A stretch of DNA of 8,136 bases from Candidatus Woesearchaeota archaeon (GTDB lineage Archaea; Nanobdellota; Nanobdellia; SCGC-AAA011-G17; GW2011-AR17), in assembly GCA_003694495.1 (NCBI GenBank), contig RFJO01000075.1:1-8136 (forward strand), read 5' to 3'. Shown here piece after piece: positions 1 to 5,565 of the stretch; position 1 is the stretch's first letter, and every line of letters starts with the position of its first letter. The notes beneath the pieces are model-generated. The model was not told the origin of the DNA and did no database searches. It saw only the letters and a program-made list of their open reading frames with translations. Position numbers and translations under genes: made by a program.

Positions 1-19
1 GACTAATAGTTAATTTCAT
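1..19 (-). CDS. Start of a gene leaving the window on the left (partial)
   Basis: Only the first six codons would lie in the window (Met-Lys-Leu-Thr-Ile-Ser from the ATG at 19-17), so the product cannot be named. The call rests on the signals in front of it: a minus-strand TATA box near 73-81, a predicted transcript start near 51, and a GAGGTGA ribosome site at 38-32. The ribosome site is 12 bases from the ATG but only 6 from an in-frame TTG at 25-23, so TTG may be the true start and would add two residues. The arrangement, a leader of about 30 bases carrying a Shine-Dalgarno site, matches that of the divergent gene at 224. Sequence beyond the left edge could show that this is not a coding region. 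Confidence 0.4.
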
Positions 20-31
20 ATTCAACCCCTT

Positions 32-38
32 TCACCTC
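32..38 (-). promoter_or_regulatory. Shine-Dalgarno site of the left-edge gene
   Basis: The minus strand reads GAGGTGA from 38 to 32, an anti-16S match. It lies 6 bases from a TTG (25-23) or 12 bases from an ATG (19-17) in the same frame. Confidence 0.45.
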
Positions 39-72
39 TTTTATTTTTTTCTATCTATATTGAACGCCCATA

Positions 73-81
73 CTTTATAAA
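73..81 (-). promoter_or_regulatory. TATA box of the left-edge gene
   Basis: The minus strand reads CTTTATAAAG preceded by the A-rich/CC stretch AAAACC, which fits an archaeal TFB-recognition element plus TATA box. The predicted transcript start, about 26 bases downstream, is near 51, giving a leader of about 30 bases. The core is nearly palindromic, so direction is assigned from the downstream ribosome site and from the purine-rich element on this side. Confidence 0.45.
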
Positions 82-157
82 GGTTTTGTTTTTAGTATTT
101 ACTGAGTAGTGAACTAATTAATGTGGAAAAATTACTATTCTAAAATGATTAGAAAAG

Positions 158-165
158 TTTAAATA
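158..165 (+). promoter_or_regulatory. TATA box of the coiled-coil gene pair
   Basis: GTTTAAATAA preceded by GAAAA fits an archaeal BRE/TATA element. The predicted transcript start near 188 leaves a leader of about 36 bases before the ATG at 224, which contains the ribosome site at 209-215. An AT-rich alternative around 171-185 cannot be excluded. Confidence 0.5.
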
Positions 166-208
166 AAAAGAATAATATTGATAAAAATAACTCATATGCT
201 ACTTAATT

Positions 209-215
209 GGAGGTG
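209..215 (+). promoter_or_regulatory. Shine-Dalgarno site for the gene at 224
   Basis: GGAGGTG ends 8 bases before the ATG at 224. It is one of the few strong ribosome sites in the window, where most genes appear leaderless, and it fixes this start codon. Confidence 0.75.
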
Positions 216-223
216 TAATTAAT

Positions 224-640
224 ATGGGACTTTTTGGTTCTAACAAAAAAGAACAACCAGCAAAAGCAGAACTGCCGCCGCTAAAATTTCCAGACTTACC
301 TCAAGATCAGACTTCTGAACAAAAACAAGCGAAAATAACACAAGAAGAAGCCAATACTATCAAACAAGCGGTATCTATGCCGCCTGTACAAAATGTTCAA
401 GAAGATGCAAATAGTGAGGAAATAATGGAAGAAAAACCATTATTCGTAAAAGTTGAGAATTATCGTGAAGTTATGTCAACATTAGAAGAACTAAAAGAAA
501 AGTTGAAAGAAACAAGCACTCTGTTAAATGAACTTAACAGAATAAAAGATGAAGAAGAACATGAAATCGATAGTTGGCAAAATGAACTTGAATCGATCAA
601 GGAAAAATTAATGTTAATTGATAAAACACTTTTCGAATAA
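224..640 (+). CDS. Coiled-coil protein of unknown function, first of a pair
   Basis: A 138-residue soluble protein that I cannot assign to a named family. It starts MGLFG, then has a Lys/Glu/Pro-rich low-complexity stretch (residues about 8-70, including two Pro-Pro pairs), which is probably disordered. A compact conserved-looking block begins at KPLFVKVENYREVM (71-84) and runs into a heptad-like Leu/Ile-rich helix to the end (about 84-135), closing with IDKTLFE. There is no signal peptide, membrane helix, cysteine or catalytic motif. The ATG is fixed by GGAGGTG 8 bases upstream. The next gene begins 11 bases after the stop and is also coiled-coil, so the two probably form an operon and may bind each other. 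From memory, similar MGLFG...PLFVK... proteins occur in DPANN genomes; this is unverified. Likely roles are structural or adaptor, but this is inference. The opposite strand is open over much of this region only because Glu/Lys codons read as Phe/Ser. Confidence 0.82.
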   Translation: MGLFGSNKKEQPAKAELPPLKFPDLPQDQTSEQKQAKITQEEANTIKQAVSMPPVQNVQEDANSEEIMEEKPLFVKVENYREVMSTLEELKEKLKETSTLLNELNRIKDEEEHEIDSWQNELESIKEKLMLIDKTLFE

Positions 641-651
641 ATGGTGAAATA

Positions 652-1167
652 ATGGCAAAAGATCAACAAACAATGGCTACAAAACCTGAAGATAATATAC
701 ATATCATGGTTAAGTCGCCTAAGTTTATAAGAAAACAAGTGCTGGCTTTGACCATAGAAACCATTGAGTTGTTGAAAAAAGTTAAGCAATATAAACAACA
801 AAAAGAAGAAAAACATAGGTTAATGAAAGAACTTAAAAAAACACTTGACGAAATAAAGAAACTTAACAAAGAACTTGAAAGTAAAGAATTGCCATTAAAA
901 TTGCAAGATATTGATAACTTGCCAGTTTTCAAAAAACAAAAAGAAGCGCTAAAGGTTATTGAAAGGTTAAGGCAAAAAACAGAAAAAGAATGGGAAGAAG
1001 AAGAGAAAGAGCTTAAAAGAGAGTTGGCAAAGACTCCAAAGTTGCCACCTGAAGCCCCAGAGCCAGAGGTTAAAAAAGAAGAAATTGAAAAAATAATTAA
1101 GCCTAAACCCAAAGACCAACTTGAAGCTGACCTTGAAGCGTTAAGAGAAAAAATGGCACAGTTATAA
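652..1167 (+). CDS. Coiled-coil protein of unknown function, second of a pair
   Basis: A 171-residue, strongly charged protein with no family I recognise. A short polar start leads to a block VKSPKFIRKQVL (20-31). Two long predicted coiled-coil helices follow (about 36-80 and 92-127), then a Pro-rich hinge (about 128-139, with PPEAPEPE) and a C-terminal helix (155-170). There is no membrane segment, cysteine or catalytic signature. The ATG is preceded by a modest GGTGA (643-647) with a tight 4-base spacing, and the gene lies 11 bases after the previous stop, so it is probably co-transcribed and perhaps translationally linked. Internal ATGs at codons 8 and 19 are possible alternatives. Its stop codon sits inside a TTATAA palindrome that also supplies the stop codon of the convergent transglutaminase-like gene. 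Shared style with its neighbour suggests one complex, but no function is claimed. Confidence 0.82.
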   Translation: MAKDQQTMATKPEDNIHIMVKSPKFIRKQVLALTIETIELLKKVKQYKQQKEEKHRLMKELKKTLDEIKKLNKELESKELPLKLQDIDNLPVFKKQKEALKVIERLRQKTEKEWEEEEKELKRELAKTPKLPPEAPEPEVKKEEIEKIIKPKPKDQLEADLEALREKMAQL

Positions 1168-1686
1168 TTCTTTTATTATTTTTAATAAATTCTCATAAAA
1201 TAAATCATAACTCCCTTTTACTGAAAAACCTTTTACCTCAGAGGTTGTAGATTCAAACCTTTGCCAAAGGTTTTTTTCTTTATCAAAATATTCGACATAC
1301 ATATGGCCTGGCACTACAACAAGCCTGCTTGGAAGATAATTCTCCCGAAAATAAGTTGTGGCTAGTATTGATAAGGATTTACAATCGCCAGTGCCACGAG
1401 CTAAGGTTGTTAAAGGGCTTAAAGCAGCCGAGGCGTCCTCATGAGAAAGACCTTCCAAAGATAAATTGTAAGATGAATCTTTCCTTATAAAAGATGTATG
1501 TAAACCAAAATCATTAACCGGATCAGAAGATCTCTGTAACGTTGAATAGTATGGGCTAAATATTGGATTATTATGCTCAAGGTTGTTAAACAGATGATGT
1601 GCTAAATTTAAAGCCATAGATGAATTGTCAGACATGCTAACAATGTATACCTCAAAGTATGTTAATGGAAGTAAATATAAGTCCAT
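1162..1686 (-). CDS. Transglutaminase-like domain protein
   Basis: A 174-residue protein with a papain-like transglutaminase core. The motif GTGDCKSLSIL places the nucleophile at Cys102, GHMYVEYF places the histidine at His128, and WQRFESTT gives an acidic candidate at Glu145 where the family normally has Asp or Glu. Such domains usually act as cysteine proteases or amide-bond enzymes; the substrate is unknown. There is no signal peptide with this start, so it is predicted cytoplasmic. The ATG at 1686 is chosen because a TTTATATA box at 1716-1709 is centred 26.5 bases upstream, the leaderless spacing. An upstream ATG at 1770 would add 28 residues including a hydrophobic run (FIYLFFIV), but those codons lie across this TATA box and that of alaS. 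If that longer form were real the protein would be membrane-anchored. The stop overlaps the convergent coiled-coil gene by 6 bases, and alaS diverges from its promoter side. Confidence 0.82.
   Translation of the reverse strand: MDLYLLPLTYFEVYIVSMSDNSSMALNLAHHLFNNLEHNNPIFSPYYSTLQRSSDPVNDFGLHTSFIRKDSSYNLSLEGLSHEDASAALSPLTTLARGTGDCKSLSILATTYFRENYLPSRLVVVPGHMYVEYFDKEKNLWQRFESTTSEVKGFSVKGSYDLFYENLLKIIKEL
1168..1183 (+). terminator. Possible oligo-T terminator of the coiled-coil pair
   Basis: A T-rich run immediately after the stop (ending in five Ts) resembles the U-tract terminators of archaea, without a hairpin. It lies inside the 3' end of the convergent gene. On the minus strand that gene has its own T6 run at 1153-1148. 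Confidence 0.35.
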
Positions 1687-1708
1687 AACGCGAACTATGA
1701 AAAACAAA

Positions 1709-1716
1709 TATATAAA
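1709..1716 (-). promoter_or_regulatory. TATA box of the transglutaminase-like gene
   Basis: The minus strand reads TTTATATATTTG starting at 1716. The box centre is 26.5 bases from the ATG at 1686, so transcription should start at or next to the start codon. No ribosome site lies between. Confidence 0.65.
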
Positions 1717-1752
1717 GTTTAAGGCTGTATGATTAACAAAACTGCAAAAAGC

Positions 1753-1760
1753 ATATAAAT
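1753..1760 (+). promoter_or_regulatory. TATA box of alaS
   Basis: ATATAAAT within GCATATAAATAATG is centred 25.5 bases before the ATG at 1782. This predicts a leaderless alaS mRNA, and no Shine-Dalgarno sequence precedes the start. The box lies about 44 bases from the divergent TATA box of the minus-strand gene. Confidence 0.65.
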
Positions 1761-1781
1761 AATGTAGCATTAAGTCTTGCT

Positions 1782-4337
1782 ATGTTATCTGATAAAGAGC
1801 AGAAAAAAAAATTTAAAGAAATCGCACAAAAAAATCCTAACAGTTATTATCCTGTGCATACGTTAAAAGATTTAGGGTTTGAAAGGAAACAGTGTGAAAA
1901 GTGTAAAAATTATTTCTGGACAGTTAACCAAGAACAAAATGTTTGCGGCGATTCAAGTTGTAGCGGCGGGTATAGGTTCATAAATGATAGCCCTGTGAAA
2001 AATCACCTTAGTTATATAGAAGTCTGGCAAAAGTTTTCAAAAATGTTCAAGAAATTTGGGTATACGCCAATAAAACGTTACCCTGTTGTTGCAAGGTGGA
2101 ACCCGACAATGGAGTATACCATCGCATCAATTGCGGCATTCCAGCCTTATGTCGTGAGCGGGGAAGTTAAGCCGCCAGCTAACCCATTAGTTATACCACA
2201 GTTCTGTTTAAGGTTTAGTGACATAGATAATGTAGGGGTTACCGGATCACATTATACTGGCTTTGTAATGATCGGGCAACATGCTTTCATGACGCCAGAA
2301 GATTATGATACAAACAAATACTTGTTTCAAATATACAGCTGGTTGAAAGACGGGCTTGGCTTGCCAAACGAAGAGATAACGTTCCATGAGGATGCGTGGG
2401 CAGGGGGCGGTAACTTCGGGCCTAGCCTGGAGTTCTTTTCAAGGGGGCTTGAACTAGGTAACCAGGTTTATATGCAATATGAACAAACTCCAACCGGCTA
2501 TAACGAACTTAATATTAAGGTGCTAGACATGGGCATGGGACATGAAAGAAATGCGTGGTTTGCATCTGGGCAGCCCACTTCGTATGAGAGTACGTTCCCT
2601 ACAGTTATGAAAAAGCTTTACAAGCTTACCAGCATAGAGCCTGATAAAGAACTTATGAAAAGGTTTTTGCCTTATGCATCTTACTTAAATGTGGATGAGA
2701 CAAATAACATCGATAAAGAATGGAAAAGAGTTGCTAGACTTATCAATGTTGATATTGATAAACTGAAAACGCAAATAGCTTTACAGTCAGCCTTGTATTC
2801 TATAGCAGACCATACAAGAACTTTAATGTTTGCAATAACGGACGGGGCCTTGCCCTCAAATGTCGGGGGAGCCTATAACTTAAGGGTAATCCTAAGGAGA
2901 GTTTTCTCGTTCATAGACAAATATAATTGGCATAACATAGATCTTATAGATGTATGTAAAGAGCATGCAGATTATCTTAAGCCAATATTCCCAAAACTGA
3001 ATAAGAACTTTGATGAAATTAAAGAAATTTTTGAAGTTGAAAAAGCAAAATATGAAAATACTAAACAAAAGTCTAAAGCAATACTTAAAAGGATTATTAA
3101 AACTGATATAAACAAGGATAAATTGATAGAACTTTATGATAGCAATGGCATATCGCCAGAGATTGTGAAAGAAGAAGCTAAAGCTTTAGGAAAAGAAGTT
3201 AAAATACCCGACAACTTTTATGCGTTGGTAGCTGAAAGGCATGACAAAAAACAACAAGCGCATGAAACTAATAAAAAAATAAACATTGACATACAAGACC
3301 TGCCTGAAACAGATATACTTTATTATGACGATTATGAAAATGTAGAGTTTGAAGCTAAAGTGTTGAGAGTTGAAGACAAATTTGTAGTATTAAACAAAAC
3401 TGCGTTTTACCCTACATCTGGAGGACAAATGCATGATGTGGGTACAATACAAGGTGCAAATGTTGTTGATGTGATAAAACAAGGCAAAATTATTCTGCAC
3501 GTGATGGAAGATGAGTTTGATAAGTCTGTAGAAGGTGAAACTGTTAAGTGTAAAATAAACAAAGAAAGAAGAAAACAACTTGCACAGCATCATACTGCTA
3601 CGCATATAATCAATGCAGCTGCAAGAAGGGTGCTTGGAAAACATATAAACCAGGCTGGCGCAAAAAAAACTATAGAAAAAGCGCATATAGATTTAACGCA
3701 TTATAAGTCTATCAGCAGTGAAGAACTTAAAATGATTGAAGATGAAGCTAACAAAATAGTTAACGAAAGCATCCCAGTAAGAAGCCTGATCAAAGAAAGA
3801 AATTTGGTAGAACAAATGTATGGAATGAACATTTACCAAGGCGGGGCCGTGCCAGGGAAAAAGCTAAGGATTGTTGAAATCCCTGAAGTTGATGTTGAAT
3901 GTTGCGGTGGCACCCATGTACATAACACAAAAGAAGTTGGCAGTATAAAGATAATTAAATCTACAAAAATAAGCGACGGTATTGTAAGGTTAATCTTTGT
4001 GGCAGGGAATGCTGCAAAAAAAGAAAGCAATATTGAACATAGTATCTTAGAACAAACTGCAAAAATATTGAACGTTAAAAATAATGAAGTGCCTGCAAGG
4101 GCAGAAGAGTTATTCAAAAAATGGAAAAAAGCAAAAAAGGCAATAAAGAAAGGGAAGAAAGTTAATAGCGAAGATTTTATTTTAAAAGAAAATGTGCCAG
4201 AGAAACTTAGCGATGAAGAGCTTTTGAAAAAAACTGCAGAAGTTTTCAAAACCCAGCCGGAGCATGTGCCTAAAACTGCTAAACGATTCATGGACGAGTT
4301 AAATGAAATGATGAAAAACGATATATTTATAAATTAA
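1782..4337 (+). CDS. alaS: Alanyl-tRNA synthetase, archaeal type
   Basis: An 851-residue cytoplasmic enzyme that charges tRNA-Ala with alanine using ATP and clears mischarged Ser/Gly. The archaeal N-terminal extension has a likely zinc site at Cys38, Cys41, Cys55 and Cys60. The class II catalytic core follows: RWNPTMEYT (about 105-113), PPANPLVIPQFCLRFSDIDN (131-150), and MGMGHER (250-256) as the third-motif region. The editing domain carries the metal motifs HxxxH (His604, His608) and CCGGTH (Cys708, His712), all intact. The C-terminus looks short: only 139 residues follow His712. They hold two similar helical units (about 755-788 with EVPARAEELFKKW, and 813-846 with EHVPKTAKRF) and no evident glycine-rich C-Ala domain, whereas archaeal enzymes I know are about 890-915 residues. 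The start is supported by leaderless TATA spacing. The final codons form a TATA-like sequence serving the next gene. Identity is secure; the C-terminal shortening is an inference from length and motifs. Confidence 0.97.
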   Translation: MLSDKEQKKKFKEIAQKNPNSYYPVHTLKDLGFERKQCEKCKNYFWTVNQEQNVCGDSSCSGGYRFINDSPVKNHLSYIEVWQKFSKMFKKFGYTPIKRYPVVARWNPTMEYTIASIAAFQPYVVSGEVKPPANPLVIPQFCLRFSDIDNVGVTGSHYTGFVMIGQHAFMTPEDYDTNKYLFQIYSWLKDGLGLPNEEITFHEDAWAGGGNFGPSLEFFSRGLELGNQVYMQYEQTPTGYNELNIKVLDMGMGHERNAWFASGQPTSYESTFPTVMKKLYKLTSIEPDKELMKRFLPYASYLNVDETNNIDKEWKRVARLINVDIDKLKTQIALQSALYSIADHTRTLMFAITDGALPSNVGGAYNLRVILRRVFSFIDKYNWHNIDLIDVCKEHADYLKPIFPKLNKNFDEIKEIFEVEKAKYENTKQKSKAILKRIIKTDINKDKLIELYDSNGISPEIVKEEAKALGKEVKIPDNFYALVAERHDKKQQAHETNKKINIDIQDLPETDILYYDDYENVEFEAKVLRVEDKFVVLNKTAFYPTSGGQMHDVGTIQGANVVDVIKQGKIILHVMEDEFDKSVEGETVKCKINKERRKQLAQHHTATHIINAAARRVLGKHINQAGAKKTIEKAHIDLTHYKSISSEELKMIEDEANKIVNESIPVRSLIKERNLVEQMYGMNIYQGGAVPGKKLRIVEIPEVDVECCGGTHVHNTKEVGSIKIIKSTKISDGIVRLIFVAGNAAKKESNIEHSILEQTAKILNVKNNEVPARAEELFKKWKKAKKAIKKGKKVNSEDFILKENVPEKLSDEELLKKTAEVFKTQPEHVPKTAKRFMDELNEMMKNDIFIN
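4326..4333 (+). promoter_or_regulatory. TATA box inside the last codons of alaS
   Basis: TTTATAAA within ATATATTTATAAATTAA encodes the terminal Ile-Phe-Ile-Asn of AlaRS and runs up to its stop. Its centre is about 29 bases before the ATG at 4359, so the next gene would be leaderless or carry only 2-3 leader bases. Confidence 0.5.
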
Positions 4338-4342
4338 TTTTT
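4338..4342 (+). terminator. Possible oligo-T terminator of alaS
   Basis: Five Ts follow directly after the alaS stop codon, with more pyrimidine downstream and no hairpin. This fits a weak archaeal U-tract terminator between alaS and the separate promoter of the next gene. Confidence 0.3.
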
Positions 4343-4358
4343 CTCCTATATTTATTAT

Positions 4359-4541
4359 ATGAAAAAAAAGAAAAGTGCTAGGTCTCTAAAAATAAAAGAA
4401 GTTCTCATATCACTGATTTGGCTGGCAGAAATTGTTGCTGTCGGATTTATATTGAACAAAACAAGCTATAGTACACCAGTTATGATAATAATGCTTATTG
4501 GTTTGGTTGCAAGTCTAATTGTAATGAATTATAAAAACTAA
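4359..4541 (+). CDS. Small two-helix membrane protein, unknown function
   Basis: A 60-residue peptide with a Lys/Arg-rich cytoplasmic start (KKKK, RSLKIK), one hydrophobic helix at about 15-32, a short polar loop (NKTSYST) and a second helix at about 40-57 ending in MNYKN. The positive start predicts both ends inside. No family is recognised. Support comes from the TATA box at the end of alaS, placed for a leaderless start at this ATG, and from a clear membrane pattern; no ribosome site is present. Its TAA overlaps by 4 bases with the TAG of the convergent lipoprotein gene. Because it is short, coding status is likely but not certain. Confidence 0.62.
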   Translation: MKKKKSARSLKIKEVLISLIWLAEIVAVGFILNKTSYSTPVMIIMLIGLVASLIVMNYKN

Positions 4542-4909
4542 GATTCGTTGTATTTATAACTTGCTTCAATGACATCTAATTTGTCTGGGCACTCAGTTCG
4601 AATATGTTTAAAGATTTCTTTGCTTAAGTATTGGTTGTCAATTTCTTTACCAACCTGCACAAGCCTTGAATATGACCAATTATATTCTGATAATGCTTCA
4701 TCATGAGAATAACCGCATGAAACCATTGACATGATTTTGAGGTAAGTTTCCTTATCCTGAGCAGTTATGGGACCAAACTCTTTTTCCCCCGTTATCTTGT
4801 CGATTATAGTATTATTTGGTTCAATCTCTTGGAAATCTTCAGTAACATTGTTTGTTGTACAAGATGACATAAGTAATAATAATGCTAAAAATAACAATGT
4901 GTATTTCAT
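4538..4909 (-). CDS. Small secreted lipoprotein, unknown function
   Basis: A 123-residue protein with a typical lipoprotein signal peptide: MKYT, a Leu-rich core (residues 5-13), then MSSC with Cys17 as the likely lipidated residue. A Thr/Asn-rich tether (18-35) leads to a mostly helical domain (about 50-120) with two further cysteines, Cys65 and Cys107, which could form a disulfide outside the cell. I recognise no family. The ATG at 4909 is preferred over a TTG at 4915 because the TTTATAAA box at 4939-4932 is centred 26.5 bases upstream, the leaderless spacing. It also gives a standard signal-peptide start. Five Ts on the minus strand directly after the stop (4537-4533) may end the transcript. 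The lipobox has Met at -3 instead of the usual Leu/Val, a mild deviation. Confidence 0.75.
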   Translation of the reverse strand: MKYTLLFLALLLLMSSCTTNNVTEDFQEIEPNNTIIDKITGEKEFGPITAQDKETYLKIMSMVSCGYSHDEALSEYNWSYSRLVQVGKEIDNQYLSKEIFKHIRTECPDKLDVIEASYKYNES

Positions 4910-4931
4910 ATACAAATAAAACTTATCAAAT

Positions 4932-4939
4932 TTTATAAA
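4932..4939 (-). promoter_or_regulatory. TATA box of the lipoprotein gene
   Basis: The minus strand reads GTTTTATAAAATTTG. The core TTTATAAA (4939-4932) is centred 26.5 bases from the ATG at 4909, predicting a leaderless mRNA. The near-symmetric core lies about 28 bases from the TATA box of the divergent Yip1-like gene. Confidence 0.6.
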
Positions 4940-4959
4940 ACTTACTAATTAAAGAAAAG

Positions 4960-4967
4960 TTTATATA
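4960..4967 (+). promoter_or_regulatory. TATA box of the Yip1-like operon
   Basis: TTTATATA preceded by AAAGAAAAG fits a BRE/TATA element. The predicted transcript start, 26-27 bases from the centre, falls at about G4990, the first base of the Shine-Dalgarno sequence. Confidence 0.6.
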
Positions 4968-4989
4968 ATTAAATGCCTTAAATTAGAAA

Positions 4990-4996
4990 GAGGTGG
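4990..4996 (+). promoter_or_regulatory. Shine-Dalgarno site for the TTG start at 5008
   Basis: GAGGTGG lies 11 bases before the TTG at 5008. An in-frame TAA at 4999-5001 rules out any farther start, leaving TTG (or the rarer ATA at 5002) as the choice. Confidence 0.6.
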
Positions 4997-5007
4997 TTTA
5001 AATATTA

Positions 5008-5565
5008 TTGAAATTATTAAACTCGTTATATGTTAACCCTGTTAAAACTATAAAAAAATTGAAAGCAAATGATAGGGTTGCGTTTGTATGGCTTGTTATT
5101 TTGGCTGGGTTCATATTAGGGATTGCGAAAGAAGTGCAAAACGTTACAAACAATATTTATGCCGGGCTTAATTTTGCTGAAATCACCCTTTACTTTATTG
5201 GAAGCATGCTTACAACAATAATGACATATTTTGTTGTGATATATCTAATACCACTTTTTATGTATAAATTAATGTTTATAGCACTAAATATAAAAGGTAA
5301 ATTCAAAACGTTTGCATACCTTCTAGCATTGCTGGGACCTTTATATTCAACAGTAATACTACTAAAAGTGCTGTTAGACCTAATCCTGCCAAATATAGCA
5401 GTCCTGAATTTTTTAAAATTTAGCTTAATTGGATTGTTGTTTGTTTATATCATATCAATACTAAACATTTCAATGAAAGAATTTTTTAAACAAAAAGAAA
5501 TAAGGTCGTTAATATTAACAATAATCCCATGGTTGTTATTGTTTGTAATAACTTTAGTAAGATGA
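5008..5565 (+). CDS. Polytopic membrane protein, Yip1-like
   Basis: A 185-residue integral membrane protein with about five helices (roughly 24-42, 58-85, 100-125, 132-155 and 165-183). The soluble start, SLYVNPVKTIKKLKAND, followed by five helices and a central ALLGPLYSTVILLKVLL stretch, resembles the Yip1-domain family. That family is widespread in archaea and bacteria and of unclear role there (membrane trafficking in eukaryotes). The family call is moderate, resting on topology and weak motifs. The start is TTG, forced by an in-frame stop just upstream. The leader is about 18 bases and seems to begin with the ribosome site. The stop overlaps the next gene as ATGA, so the two are probably translated in a coupled way and act together at the membrane. 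Confidence 0.78.
   Translation: MKLLNSLYVNPVKTIKKLKANDRVAFVWLVILAGFILGIAKEVQNVTNNIYAGLNFAEITLYFIGSMLTTIMTYFVVIYLIPLFMYKLMFIALNIKGKFKTFAYLLALLGPLYSTVILLKVLLDLILPNIAVLNFLKFSLIGLLFVYIISILNISMKEFFKQKEIRSLILTIIPWLLLFVITLVR

Noticed and set aside
641..652. Three-codon mini-ORF (ATG GTG AAA TAA) between the coiled-coil genes, ending in a TAATG overlap with the next start
   Set aside because: Most likely chance. It would place a start directly after the previous stop, without its own ribosome site, and GGTGA within it better serves the ATG at 652.
460..1112. Long open frames on the minus strand opposite the coiled-coil genes (460-816 and 663-1112)
   Set aside because: Their products are Phe/Ser/Leu-rich, the expected antisense reading of Lys/Glu/Asn codons. 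They have no promoter with leaderless spacing and no ribosome site, and overlap well-supported genes.
1687..1770. Upstream ATG at 1770 extending the transglutaminase-like protein by 28 residues with a hydrophobic, signal-like stretch
   Set aside because: The extension runs through the gene's own TATA box and that of alaS. The ATG at 1686 has exact leaderless spacing.
4120..4165. Run of Lys codons in alaS as a possible slippage or frameshift site
   Set aside because: The frame continues normally on both sides into a second helical unit. The A-richness reflects Lys codons in an AT-rich genome.
3390..4291. Minus-strand open frames inside alaS (3390-3686 and 3833-4291)
   Set aside because: They are antisense shadows of a highly conserved gene, low in complexity and without start signals.
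4910..4915. TTG at 4915 as the lipoprotein start
   Set aside because: ATG at 4909 gives a standard lipoprotein signal peptide and matches the 26.5-base TATA spacing. The TTG has no ribosome site.
5529..5561. ATG at 5529 as the start of the two-helix LiaI/LiaF-like protein
   Set aside because: It would overlap the upstream gene by 37 bases. The ATG at 5562 forms an ATGA stop-start overlap, the usual coupling arrangement.
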